From Cordilura impudica (lineage: Eukaryota > Arthropoda > Insecta > Diptera > Scathophagidae): a DNA stretch of 64,000 bases. A model generated the notes under the pieces. The model saw only the letters and a list, made by a program, of their open reading frames with translations, searched no databases and had not been told where the DNA came from. Of the stretch, positions 43,687-54,693 are shown one piece after another. The stretch lies in assembly GCA_963682025.1 (NCBI GenBank), contig OY821518.1:234071836-234135835 (forward strand), in the 5' to 3' direction. The translations under genes were made by a program, and so were the position numbers. How positions within the stretch are numbered: position 1 is the first letter of the stretch; each line of letters opens with the position of its first letter.

Positions 43687-46545
43687 CTAAAAAAAGATTT
43701 GAGATAAATAAGCGTTAGAGTATATAATAACAAATAAATAAAAACTTACATATTCTCCACAATTAAGGCGAAATATTCCTTAGAGTTATTTAAAAACACA
43801 CATCCATATTGAAAGGGTTTTAAGGAGTGAGACAGGTGTGTCAACATTCTGGGTAAGCAAGTAGCTAAAGATTGACCGTACATAAATAACCCACCATGAG
43901 GATTTATCAATTTTAGATCTGCGTTAGAAATAGGTGGATACAAAAATTCATCCATTTCCCAATGATGTATGTGTGCAGGTTCTAATTTTGATTTTAATAA
44001 AAGCTTTTCTACAAATTTTCCACTCGCAAATGAATTTCCCCCAGAGTTGTTACTGTATTCCAGGTTTTTTATCATGGCCAGTGGTGTTATATTATATTTC
44101 TGAGCTATGGAAAATGTAGTTAGAACTAGAGCGGTAGCACCTTTGTAATAGTTTGGTATTTTACATGGTTCTGTTAATATTTCGTCCTGAGTTATTTCTC
44201 GCGGTATTTTTCTGTTACCAGATTGTTGTAGAACCGTTATAGGTACAATTTCGGCCTCAAACAATCCCATCTGCTGGGCTTTTAAAAATTTTTCCAAATT
44301 GTTAGAAAAGTTATTCTTCTTGGGGTCACTAGAAGTATTATGGATTTTAGTTTCTTCTTTTGAAAATTCAAACTTTTTTCTAGTTTCCGATGGATTATGT
44401 GCAGCAGATTCCATTGCAGCCACTACTACAAATTCATTCATTTTAGTTTTAAGAGCCTCCAAACCCATAAGCACAGTTTTAACATCTAATTCTTCGGCCG
44501 TAACGGAAGTATAATGAACGTTCTTTAAAAATTTGCTAAAATCAAGTTTTTTAGTCTCTTCTCTTTTCGATTGCAGAGTTTCAGCCATAAAAATATGTTT
44601 TACTTGTTCAACTGGTACTGCGGATTGTTTTACTGCAGTCTCTATAGCCAGAGAACTCAAATGGGCATCTGCTACGGCTGACAACTGTCCATCACGTCTA
44701 ATCCATGGCGTACGTACAGCGGAAGTTATTACTACTGTGTCAGGTTTAATATGTATGCAACGGTGATCGTATAATAAAGGACGATATAAAAATAATCTGG
44801 AGAAATTATTAGATAGTAACTAAAAAAACTTTTCAAAATAAGTTTTAGTGTAATAATATACACATGCGGTCAGTCACAGTCAAAGCGAGCCACCCTAGAT
44901 TAGAAAACTTTTGTTAATAAATTATTTATAATAATGTTGGAACATAATTAATTTTTTTTGTGTTTCATAAAGCCAATATTAATGTGCTAATTCAATCATC
45001 TTGCCATTCCTGTTCTTACTTATAAAGCAGAAATTGAAGAAAAACAATATACAACGAAAAAATGAGCATCACAGTTAAAGTGAGCCACTAATTGTTTTAT
45101 TTGTTAATATAACGGTAAATTTGTTAGGAATGTTAAAAATTGAAAAAAATATCATTGATCATGCTTTAGTTGTGCTTTGTAAAGCAATTAGTGAAGATGG
45201 CTCGACAAACAAGTGTTGAAATTAGACAACTTATTGTAAAACTGTACCAGGAGGGTAAATCTCAAAGGGGCATCGCTACAACTTTAAACATACATAAGTC
45301 GAGGAACAGTTCGGCACATCATTCGTCGCTTCGATAGAGAAGAAAGAATAGTAAATAAGCCAAAGGAAAGCAAAAGAAAGGCGTTTTCAGAGAGAGACGA
45401 GGCATACATTGTAAGGGAGATTACGAAAGACCCTCATCTCAGTGCTCCGAAGCTGTCCCAAATGGTTTATGCACATCTGGGTATCGATGTGAATCCAGAA
45501 ACCGTTAGACGAGTTCTAAGGAAACATGGATTTAATGGGCGTGTGCCTCGGAATAGCCGTACTAACGTTTGGAATTTGCACGAAAATATGTGAAGAAGGA
45601 TATGAACTTCTGGCAAAAGGTATATACCGTTTTAACATGTTAATAACATTCAAAACACGTTTTTCTTAGGTTTTATTTACAGATGAAAGTAAATTTAATT
45701 AATTTGGGTCAGACGGTAAGCTGATGGTATGTCGGCAAAAGAACACAGAGCTTCAACTTAAAAATCTAAATCCTAGAGTAAAGCATGGTGGTGGCTCGGT
45801 TATGGTCTGGGGCTGCATGGCAGGAAGTGGTACGGGAAATATACATAATATTGAAGGGGTTATGAACAAATATGATTACATCGACATTTTAAAGAAAAAT
45901 GTCAAGCCCAGTGTGTAGAATTTGGGAATCGAAGGCGACTTTTCTTTCTATCAAAACAATGACCCCAAGCATAAGTCATATGTCGCGCAAGAGTGGCTCC
46001 TCTATAACTGCCCCCACATATTGTAAATACCACCACAGTCCCCAGATTTAAATATAATTGAAAATTTATGGGCCCGGCTTGACCAAAATGTACGAAAGCA
46101 CAATATATAATCAAAGAAAGAGACTTTTTAGATGCCTTACATGCGGAATGGGTTGCAATTCCCTCTACATACACATGCAAGTTGTTGGAATCAATGCCAA
46201 AACGACTGCAAGCCAAAGGGAGTTCTACAAAATATTAAGAATATTTACTTTTAAATTATGTATGAAGTGGCTCACTTTTACTGTGAAGCATATTTGTGAA
46301 CTTTTTTTTTATATACATATGTATTTTTTTTCTGTTATTAATAACAACAACAACAACAACAACAAAATAAGCCGAAAATATACTTTTGTGTTCAATTAAT
46401 AAACTTATATATAATGAATTTAAAATAAGTGCAGTTTTCCACTTTTTTTTTATCCATACTTTTTGCAGCAAGAGGTGGCTCATTTTAAATGTGACTGACT
46501 GTAAATAACTTTAACTAAATTCTAACCTTACTTTCGCTGTAACAT
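43410..46545 (-). CDS. Thiolase-fold pseudoenzyme joined to a glutaredoxin-like domain
   Basis: Proposed exons (minus): 46545-46532, 44796-43750 and 43686-43410, giving 445 residues in consistent phase. Exon 1 (MLQR) plus the start of exon 2 makes a basic N-terminus (KLFLYRPLLYDHR) suitable for mitochondrial targeting. Residues about 25-355 follow acetoacetyl-CoA/3-ketoacyl-CoA thiolases: VVITSAVRTPW, VVVAAMESAAHNP, ATALVLTTFSIA, HHWEMDEFL, INPHGGLFMYGQSLAT. Catalytic positions are replaced: the nucleophilic Cys aligns with Glu (about 107), the GHP His with Gln (313), and the C-terminal CxGGG Cys with a FLNNSKE stretch. It is therefore unlikely to be an active thiolase. A 63-nt intron (GTAAGT...TTTTTTTAG) leads to a thioredoxin-fold domain (LTLYTNDPCPLCDILVEEL, CxxC; DIPVVFLNGQ) of the DUF836/C5orf63 glutaredoxin-like type. 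Without splicing, the thiolase part stops at ATG-TAA right at the donor. Intron 1 contains a Tc1 element. Confidence 0.75.
43750..44796 (-). other. Exon 2: thiolase-like domain with replaced active site
   Basis: Bounded by acceptor TTCTCCAG at 44797-44798 and donor GTAAGT at 43749. It is open throughout (over 340 codons) with no stop, although active-site residues are altered and a lysine-rich linker (SETRKKFEFSKEETK) replaces part of the loop domain. An open frame of this length in a transposon-rich region suggests selection on a non-catalytic function rather than a decayed copy. Confidence 0.8.
44861..46501 (+). mobile_element. Tc1-like element with IR/DR termini, in intron 1 of the thiolase-like gene
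   Basis: Outer repeats GTCAGTCACAGTCAAAGCGA (44869) and inverted GTCAGTCACATTTAAAATGA (46474-46500), with inner copies GCATCACAGTTAAAGTGAGC (45066) and the inverted GTGGCTCACTTTTACTGTGA (46266). TA flanks both sides (44859-44860 and 46502-46503). Length about 1.64 kb. Confidence 0.85.
45197..46230 (+). pseudogene. Tc1-like transposase, possibly with a 50-nt intron, frame-broken
   Basis: Starts MARQTSVEIRQLIVKLYQEG with a helix-turn-helix (GIATTLNIHKS), then in another frame RGTVRHIIRRFDREERIVNK, EAYIVREITKDPHLSAPKLS and PETVRRVLRKHGFNGRVPRN. The first catalytic block FWQKVLFTDESKFN appears only if GTATAT...CTTAG (45620-45669) is removed. Later blocks are GGGSVMVWGCMAGSGTGNIH, YQNNDPKHKSY (second region, shifted frame) and PQSPDLNIIENLW. 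At least two frameshifts elsewhere. Confidence 0.75.
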
Positions 46546-47054
46546 TTTGAAACTTTTAAATGTCCTTTATTTTATTCAAATATCTAATAAGTTAACACTT
46601 TTTATTAATTATTTATTACATTTTTTCTTGCTGATAAAAGCGGCATTTACCCAAAAAAAAACACATGTTATTAATAAGCTAAACAACAAATGACTTTTTG
46701 TTAGTTACCACTACAGAGTTGCTTTGAGTTAGCAGTTAAGTCACAAACCTTGCAGCGCACCCAAGTGGTGGCTAGCAGTATACGTAATAATGTTAGCGTT
46801 ACTTGAAATGCATCCCAGCAAACACTTCATTACACAGAAATTTGAATTAATGTTAAAATCAAGTGGTGTTTTTACTATTCATTAAATAAAATTTAAAATT
46901 CACATTTATAAACAGACTTAAGCCACATTAATGCTCAAAAATGTTGGAAAAAACTTTTTTTATTCACTAAATCTTATTAGGAAAAACTAGAAAAACTTTA
47001 AAAATAAATACTTTACAAAGTTCTTTTAAAATCATTTGTTTTTATTTTGTTAAA
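46546..47054. other. Intergenic spacer between two minus-strand genes
   Basis: About 510 bp that should contain the promoter of the thiolase-like gene and the 3' untranslated region of the receptor-like gene. A minus-strand AATAAA (complement at 47041-47046) lies just past the receptor stop codon. No other element recognised. Confidence 0.55.
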
Positions 47055-50000
47055 TTAATGTACCAAATATTTCATATCATCTTCTGGACTATTATGAAAG
47101 CGTACCGTCTCAAAGCCATCAACCAAAATCTGACGATCTTCAGTCATATTCGATTCCGGACGCAAATAATGCCAACCCATATGTAAAGGTAAAAATCTAC
47201 GCAACTGAGGTATTTTACGCCAATATTTACGTTTATAACAAATCCACACCATTGTACCAGCGGCACCAATTAAAAAGAAAACTAAAAATATATTCCAACT
47301 GTGGGCAGATCTACCAGCCACTTTGGTGGTAGGACAAGAGGTGATATCAATCCAGTCATTAAATGCTTGATGACCCAATGAAAAGACACGTACGGCAGCT
47401 TGATTGAAAGTATTATTCATGTGACCTACATATAGATAATTGTTACTTTCATGTTCCAAACGTGTAAGGCATACTAGATCTTCTGCATTAGTCTGATTGG
47501 CATCTATAAAGTAACGAAAGTGCAGGGCATAGGAAGTTATGTAACCATTCGGTAATTTCGGTTCGGAAAAATGAACACGGTATTCATTTTTGTTGTCCAC
47601 TTTACAAGCAGACAAATCATAAACTTTATCAGCTGCTATCGAGTAATTAGTTCTGGTTGATATCATGGTATGGGAACCGCAACCGGCATGATTACAGGCC
47701 TGAACTTGTATAACATACAAATGAAAACGTTCCAAGCCACGCATGGTATAATTAGTTTCACGATGTTCTAAACGTTTTGTTAATATGGCTTTAGGAACGT
47801 GGCTGAAATTATGTTCCTGATGATTTGTCTCACAAAACTCTTTTTTGTCTAGTGAACAACGAAATTCGTTTCTTATTTGCTGCAAAAATAAACGGTCTTC
47901 GCGTTCCTGCTCTCGACGTGTACAGCAATCATCATAATCTTCATGTGCATAATCTTTATACATGATGAAAGTTCCTTGACAATAGTCACGTGTGTCCAAG
48001 AGATCTTTATCATCTGCTATCTCGTAGACCTCTAATATATAATAGTCTACCAATTGATCTTCACGATTTTCATATTTAAATTCAATTCTAAGAGAATTAT
48101 AGGTTTTCGATTTAATCAATATCATGGGAGCGCTAGGTATATCGATTTGTGTGGTTGCATATTTGACTTCACTTCTAGCCTCGTGATTGATATTTTCTTG
48201 GCCGAAAGTTTTCACCAATCCCGCATATTTAGTATGCGGTTCTAAATTATTTACGATATAACTGTAATGAGTAGAATTATCCATAAGTTCATGGGGAAAT
48301 TTGAGTTCTCTTCGCCAATTGATTCTTCTGCAAACTTCTGTATCCAATTCACTTTTCTCTGTCAATTGTTCGTTTTCGCCTAAGGGCCGATAAATTATCT
48401 CTACTTCATTTGATGTTTGTTCTTTGGACCAAGTGAATTTTATTGAAGAATGGGACAGAACCTAAAACGAATCAAAGGATCAGAAGATGATTTAAAAAAA
48501 ATAATATTTAAATGAGTTGTTTTTTTTTTAGACTAGAATCATATACGACTTAAAGAACACACACTTCGGCGGTAGCACTATATCACCGCTTTCAAAAAAA
48601 AAATCGTTAAGGCAATTTTCGAAATATGGCGATTTTAACGATTTTTCGCAAAACCAAATTGGGTTTATTATCGAAAAAAAAGACCAAAAAATAGGTCAGA
48701 AAATGTAAAAAAAGTCTTCGCGGATAATCGCTCAAATTGCCATATCTCTATACTTCGCTTAGCGATTTCTTTTGAAAGCAGTGTGAAACTTTCATGAAAT
48801 TTTTCATGCAAGTCTGCCATGAAAGTTGCATGCAATTCGTGAGTCCCGGTTCACACGATGAAATATTTCTTTCTGAAAGTCTGGGTTTATAGGTGAGAGG
48901 GGAGAGAAGAATGGCATGGGGTACATACTTTCATGTACTCGGAAATTCTCTTTTCTTTCTTACTTCGTAATTGTCAAAGTGAAGTTATTTTACGTTTTAT
49001 TTAATTTTTATTTTCGCTTGTGTTAAGAAAAGGAAGTGTTGTTTCATCAAGACAATTCACACCAGTTCACACATCTACGATTCCGATGGTCAAAATCCAT
49101 GAATTAAAGTTTATTTTTTGCCAGATTTAGCTCCCTCGGATTATATTCTATTTCAAACTTGAAAAAATGGCTTGGTTATAAAAGATTTGCCAACAGTGAA
49201 GAGGTGGAGTCTGCCGTAGATGGCTATTTTAAGGGGGTTAGTAGTTCTTACTATAAACAGTGTATTGAAGCTATTGAATAACGCTGGGATAGATTATCTA
49301 ACTAACAGGAGAGTATGTTGAAAATTAGAGACAAATTCTCCCAAATTTTTTGATTTCTTTGTAAGATCGGGTTGTTCTGGGACCGCCCTCGTATGTTTGA
49401 TTATTATTAACCAACACTCAGGGGATGCCCCCTATAAATGCAGTGCATTGTGTTGATTTCAAGAAAATATGTTGTGGGAGAGAGGAATGGAATGTGGATA
49501 ATTGTCTTAAATTTTTATAAGGTTGTAACTGTCATGAAAGGCATATGTGTTGAGTTTATTCCACATACGGTTAATTTGACTGATATATGAATTGTGCGGT
49601 CAATAGACCACAATAGATTGAACAATAGACTACAAATGAATGTGATCTACTACATAGTAGCGGGTAGAGCAAACTGAAACAGGGGCACTTGTAATGAGTT
49701 TGCTAACTCCAGAAGAATATTTCCCATGGTAGCATATTGAGAACAATATTACACAACCCACATCTCGACGATGTTGCAACGAGTCAATGGAGTTGAAAAA
49801 CCAACTGTCATTAATGTTCATCAACGCCCTCCTTTGTACATGATCCAATATCTCCAAAAATTAACCTTGAAGCTCCTACCCATATATGGAAGTTGTATTA
49901 CATTTTCGGTCGGATGTAAGTGGTATAGATTTGAAGAAGATCAGAAGGAGTGAAGCACCGTATTAGAAAATCGAGACTCTTTAATGCTTCTTTCGACACT

Positions 50001-52315
50001 TGAAATACATGTTCGTTCCAACGGACATCATATTGAATTCTCATTCCCACAACATCAAAACATATATACAAATGACATTGTTGAATCCAAGGCCTTATGG
50101 GTCAACAAATAACATTGAGTCTTCTGCGCATTAAAATCAACCCTATTCACTTTACTGCGCTCGGAGATTGTTAACTGGTCTTAATTGAGTGTGTCATTCA
50201 TTATCAGCCTTTTGCCAAAAATCTCAGAAAGGCTCGGCCTACAATTGAAGGTAAATGAATGACAAATACGAAGGAGTATTTAGAATGGAAGGTTTGACCA
50301 CGAAGGTCATTCTGAAAGATAAGGAAAAGAGAGGGAGAAAGAACAGAACCTTGCGGTGCCTCTGAATTAAGCTAAAACTCATTTGATGCGACCCCATCAA
50401 TAACGTATTGTGCGGTCTCTGAAAAAACTCGATATAAATCGAGAGAAATCAAGTGCTTTGATATCAATGCACCATGCCACACGCGATCGAATGCCTTGGA
50501 AATATCTAGAGAAACCACTTTACCTTCACTAAAATTGTGAATTTATCGACTCCAGCTCTCAGAAAGTAGAGCTAAAAGGTCTCCAGTAGAACGATTTCTA
50601 TGGAAGCTATACTGTCGATCATTAAGAAGTGAGTTGTTATTAAAATTTGCTTTGATATTAATATCAAGCCCTTACATAATAATCACATCCGATTTGAACT
50701 TTGAACATGTCTGCAGTTAACAAAATCATGATAATCTCATTTATGTTCTCCTTTAAGACTATTTCTTGAAACTCATGCTGTGTGTTAACGAATAGTCCAC
50801 TTAGACCGACAATATCTCTTTTTAGCTTGTTATACTCTTTAATTCACCTAAAAACACTTTTTTCATCTTAAATTTTTATATACAAAACAGATGATTGGAG
50901 GACGACAGAATGTGTTGAATCTTTATACTGTTTTCTCAATTATTGATTATAATAAAAATCTTAAGATTTTATTTATTAAAAAAAAAACCCAAATAATATT
51001 ATATGCTTACATCCAAATATAAATTTAGTTTAGCTGGTGAGCACAGGACTTCTTGATCACTGGTCTGGAGAGAATCTTTACTATTATCATGTTGAACTTT
51101 TTCGCGAAAATTTTTTATATGACGGTTGCAAAGTTTATTATTCGAGTATATGTACATGCCACCATTCATGAGCTCAAACCCATTTTTAACATGCCAGAGT
51201 TCACTTAAATTCTTATTATTATAAATAATCAAAGAATATTGATTATTTTCCAATGGATTACCATGAATTTTTTCCAAATTTTTAAAGAAATTTAAAGAGG
51301 TGAGATAAGGAGATCTAGAATAAAAGCAAACACATTATTCATATACAGTTACTTAGAATAAATCAAAAATGTTAACAATAATCTAACCTATTAATTTTTA
51401 AATGACCCACAATCTCACGAACATCTTTTAAAATTTCTACTAATTCCTGTTCATCGATTAGATTGTGTATGGTTATCAAAACGGTATTATTCAATATTTG
51501 GCAGCCTCTTAAATTTTCGACATTCATAAGATGGGTAATCATAATTGGTTCATCGGGTATATTGCCGTTACAAACCTTTGGGCAACTATTTATACCGCCA
51601 CACGAATCACATTCCCCAGTAGCAGGCTAAAAGTAGAAAATTTGTATTAATTTGTGTATATATTAAATTAAGAAGAAATCAAATAAATAATTCACATTTA
51701 ATTTATAACCACCAGGACATGAATCCACACATGTATTTTTATAAACATATAGTTTTTTCTCCTTCACACACTCCTCTCTGGTGTAGCATCTTAAATAATA
51801 TTTGGCAGCATATTTATCTCGAGGGCATTCATTGACACATGTACCATGATCAGTCCACGTTTTACACACCACACAACCCTGTGCAGTATGATTGTAACAT
51901 CCACCCAAACATTGTTTATGACATTCGTGAATATTTCTGTTCGTGAAGAATATATCATAAGTTAGCCATAAAATTATTGCTCCTGTCTGAAGTTTATACT
52001 TACTGTGTCAAAGATAGGACATTATTATTTTCAAACTTTTGACACACTTGATTGGACCAACAGTAATCGGTGGGACATCCCTTACATGTAGATTTGGGTG
52101 GACATTTTGTTTGATTTACTAACAATATATGGTTTTCACCTGGTTTTAAGGTTAAGCGATCCCAATAGATCTTAATGGAAATTTTTTAGATAATATTATG
52201 GCTTCAAAAAATGTCAGAATTAATATGTACTTACGCCCTCCGTGCTGCAGAGTTTAGGATTAGACTTCACTAAAATATGGCCTCTTTGAATGGCTATTAA
52301 AGATCTAAATTCTAG
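47055..52315 (-). CDS. Insulin-receptor-like ectodomain protein without a kinase (Sdr/CG10702-type), six exons, 5' end missing
   Basis: Exons on the minus strand: 52315-52235, 52170-52004, 51936-51696, 51626-51388, 51314-51011 and 48461-47055. All have GT/AG sites and phases join without error to 812 residues. Order: end of the first L domain (IQRGHILVKSNPKLC), furin-like cysteine-rich domain (CKGCPTDYCW, CHKQCLGGC, CPRDKYAA, CPGGYKL), second L domain (RGCQILNNTVLI, LTSLNFFKNLEKIHG, MNGGMYIYSNNKLC), fibronectin III repeats (IKFTWSKEQ; PSAPMILIKSKTY) with a Cys-containing insert (DYDDCCTRREQER), then a hydrophobic segment SWNIFLVFFLIGAAGTMVWI and about 60 cytoplasmic residues. There is no tyrosine kinase. 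Drosophila has two such receptors; Sdr is secreted and binds insulin-like peptides as a decoy, while this one looks membrane-anchored. Exons for the signal peptide and most of L1 must lie upstream, beyond the transposon cluster. Ligand is inferred only. Confidence 0.9.
48546..48795. mobile_element. Palindromic MITE in the receptor intron
   Basis: GCACTATATCACCGCTTTCA, AAATCGTTAAGGCAATTTTC and ATGGCGATTTTAACGATTTT pair with GCTTAGCGATTTCTTTTGAA and CAAATTGCCATATCTC on the other side. The arms are related to the arms of the 11575-15690 fold-back-like repeat. Confidence 0.65.
49020..49395 (+). pseudogene. mariner transposase C-terminal fragment
   Basis: Reads in two frames as LFHQDNSHQFTHL (second catalytic Asp), CPDLAPSDYILFQ (third Asp) and then KWLGYKRFANSEEVESAVDG. 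It ends in GGGACCGCCCTCGTA, a typical mariner terminus. The 5' half is absent. Confidence 0.75.
49575..50650 (-). pseudogene. Non-LTR retrotransposon RT fragment in the receptor intron
   Basis: Downward from 50540: VVSLDISKAFDRVWHGAL (RT block), APQGSVLSPSLFLIF, then after breaks IQYDVRWNEHVFQVSKEA, YIRPKMEYNFHIW-like and LDHVQRRALMNINDSWFFNS with SLQHRRDVGCVILFSICYHG. This is the RT and C-terminal part of a Jockey/R1-group ORF2. The YADD segment is lost in a degraded stretch. Confidence 0.75.
50680..50870. mobile_element. Diverged Helentron/DINE-1-like fragment
   Basis: CATCCGATTTGAACTTTGAA, GTCTGCAGTTAACAAAATCA and the following stretch resemble 36680-36770 of the better copies (CATCCGATATGAACTTTTTC, CTGCAGCCAAAAAAATTAAT). 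No ends recognised. Confidence 0.4.
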
Positions 52316-52489
52316 CTGAAAACAAATTTAAAGAAATGTCAGAAAATTTATTTATTTATTTTCGATATATAGATATGGTATTATCCTTACAGATTAGCTA
52401 GAAAATGGAAAAATATATTATTGAAAAGAACTTAACATTATTTAAAATAAGTCTAAATTGGGTATGGGGAACAGTAATATACAAAAATT

Positions 52490-53090
52490 GCAATCATTTT
52501 TAAGTAATCGACAAGCCTTTATAAGGAACATAAATTTTAATTAATTGTAATAATCCAGCGCAATCAATTTCACTACACTGTGGTGAAATATAAAATATAT
52601 TTCTTATAACTTCCAAAGTTTTCATTGAAAGTAGAGCACACTTACTCTCATAAAGCACAGAAAGAGAAGGAATACAAGAGGATGCAGACTGAAAATTTAA
52701 AAATGAGGCCGCATATTTTATAAATATAACTTGAATTTTCTCAATACGGTTTATGTGAATAGCTGCACTAGGACTCCAAATGAATGAAGCATACTCTAAC
52801 TTTGATCTAACAAAACAAGTAAATAATGCTCTCTTAGTATAATGATCAAAGACATTATCTGAGTTTCGAGGAATAAAACCAAACATGGAATATGATTTTT
52901 GTATCACAGAATTTAAGTAACTATAAAATTATAGCTTAGCATCAAAAGTTACACCTAAGTCTAACATTTCATCTACAGATGATAAAATATAATATTTCAT
53001 TATATATTGAGAAGGAAGTATATGTCGACATCTATGAAACGTCATATATAAGCACTTTCCAATATTAAAAGGAAGGCCATTACAATCAGG
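52490..53090 (-). pseudogene. Jockey-group RT, 3' part of a split fragment
   Basis: Reads CNGLPFNIGKCLYMTFHRCR, SSVDEMLDLGVTFDAKL, then ALFTCFVRSKLEYASFIWSP and HINRIEKIQVIFIKYA, ending near 52500. This is the thumb/C-terminal region after the YADD block. Its upstream continuation is at 57799-58072, on the far side of the fold-back element and RTE copy 2. Confidence 0.8.
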
Positions 53091-54692
53091 AAATAAAATA
53101 ACCAGAGTTCAGAAAAAAACACACACTGAATAAAAAACTCGTACATAGATGTAAACAAACATAACTTAGACCAACACACACATATTTTTATTTTCATATC
53201 AATTATGTGCGTTTCTAAATTTTCTACGGTGCCCAACACCATCATGACTGTGTTCGTTTTAATATTTCGTTATTTACACGAACATTTTTCTATCACGAAC
53301 TTTTTGTTTCGATCACACATAAACCACACAGATTCGAATGTTGCTTTATTTGAAGTTCGTGTTCTGGTACGTGTACTGAAAAAAAAACAGAACATGTACA
53401 ATAAACAGGTTTGAGTTCAGTTATATTTTAAGTTTTTAAGTCATGTTCTAGCTCGTGTACTAAGAAAAAATTGAACATGTACAATAAACAGGTTCGAGTT
53501 CAGTTATATTTTAAATTCGTGTTCTGGTTCGTGTACTGCGAAACATCAATTCGCGATCTGATACACCCCGATAAAAACGACGACAATTGTTGCAACCAAA
53601 TTTATTAAATTTTTATTGACCCTTTTGTATGACTTACGTTGCAAATTGTTTACAATTGTCAAATATTTTAAAATTTTATTGGCCATTTTTTTGTAATTTA
53701 CGTTGAAATTATTTACAATTGTTTTTATTGACTGGTTTTTATTTTAATAAAAGATGGTAATAAAATAAGTTTTGCTATAAAAAATACGCAACTTGTAATA
53801 GCGAAACGAAAAAATTTACATGTCTGATTGAAACCTGCAAGAAAGATTTAAGTGCAGTGTGCAGTTTTTGTGTCTTAAGTATTTTATTACCATACTTTAT
53901 GAAAATAAAAACCAGTCAATAAAAACAATTGTAAATAATTTCAACGTAAATCACAAAAAAATTGCCAATAAAATTTTAAAATACTTGACAATTGTAAACA
54001 ATTTGCAACGTAAGTCATAAAAAAGAGTCAATAAAATTTTAATAAATTTGGTTGAAACAATTGTTGTCGTTTTTTTCGGGGTGTATCAGATCGCGAATTG
54101 ATGTTTCAATTTTTCGCAGTACAAGAACCAGAACACGAATTTTAAATATAACTGAACTCGAACCTGTTTATTATACATGTTCAATTTTATCTTAGTATGC
54201 GAGCCAGAACACGACTTAAAATATAACTGAACTCGAACCTGTTTATTGTACATGTTCTGTTTTTTCTTAGTACACGAGCCAGAACACGACTTAAAATATA
54301 ACTGAACTCGAACCTGTTTATTGTACATGTTCTGTTTTTTCTTAGTACACGAGCCACAACACGACTTAAAATATAACTGAACTCGAACCTGTTTATTGTA
54401 CATGTTCAGTTTTTTTTTTCAGTACACGTACCAGAACACGAACTTCAAATAAAGCAACACTCAAATCTGTGTGATTTATGTGTGATCGAAACAAAAAGTA
54501 CGTGATAGAAACATGTTCGTGTAAATAACGAAATATTAAAACGAACACAGTCATGATTGTGTTGGGCACCGTATAAAATTTAGAAACCCACATAATTGAT
54601 ATGAAAATAAAGATATGTGATGGCTGCTTTTGAACAGAATATTGTGTGTTTCATGTGTGTATTTTCTGAACTTTGAAAATAACCCTATTTAA
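53090..54692. mobile_element. Fold-back element with tandem repeats in its arms
   Basis: The left half (53090-53750) is inverted in the right half (53890-54692). TTTCATATCAATTATGTG, GGTGCCCAACAC, GTGTTCTGGTACGTGTACTG, ATCAATTCGCGATCTGATAC and CAATTGTAAATAATTTCAAC type segments all have partners. The right arm has four units beginning ACTGAACTCGAACCTGTTTA at 54151, 54226, 54301 and 54376 (exact 75 bp steps); the left arm has two (near 53405 and 53488). The loop is about 53755-53890. No coding sequence. Confidence 0.85.
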
Positions 54693-54693
54693 G

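Noticed and set aside
52995..54593. Frames repeating MYNKQVRVQLYFKSC
   Set aside because: Translation of the 75 bp tandem repeats in the fold-back arms, not a protein.
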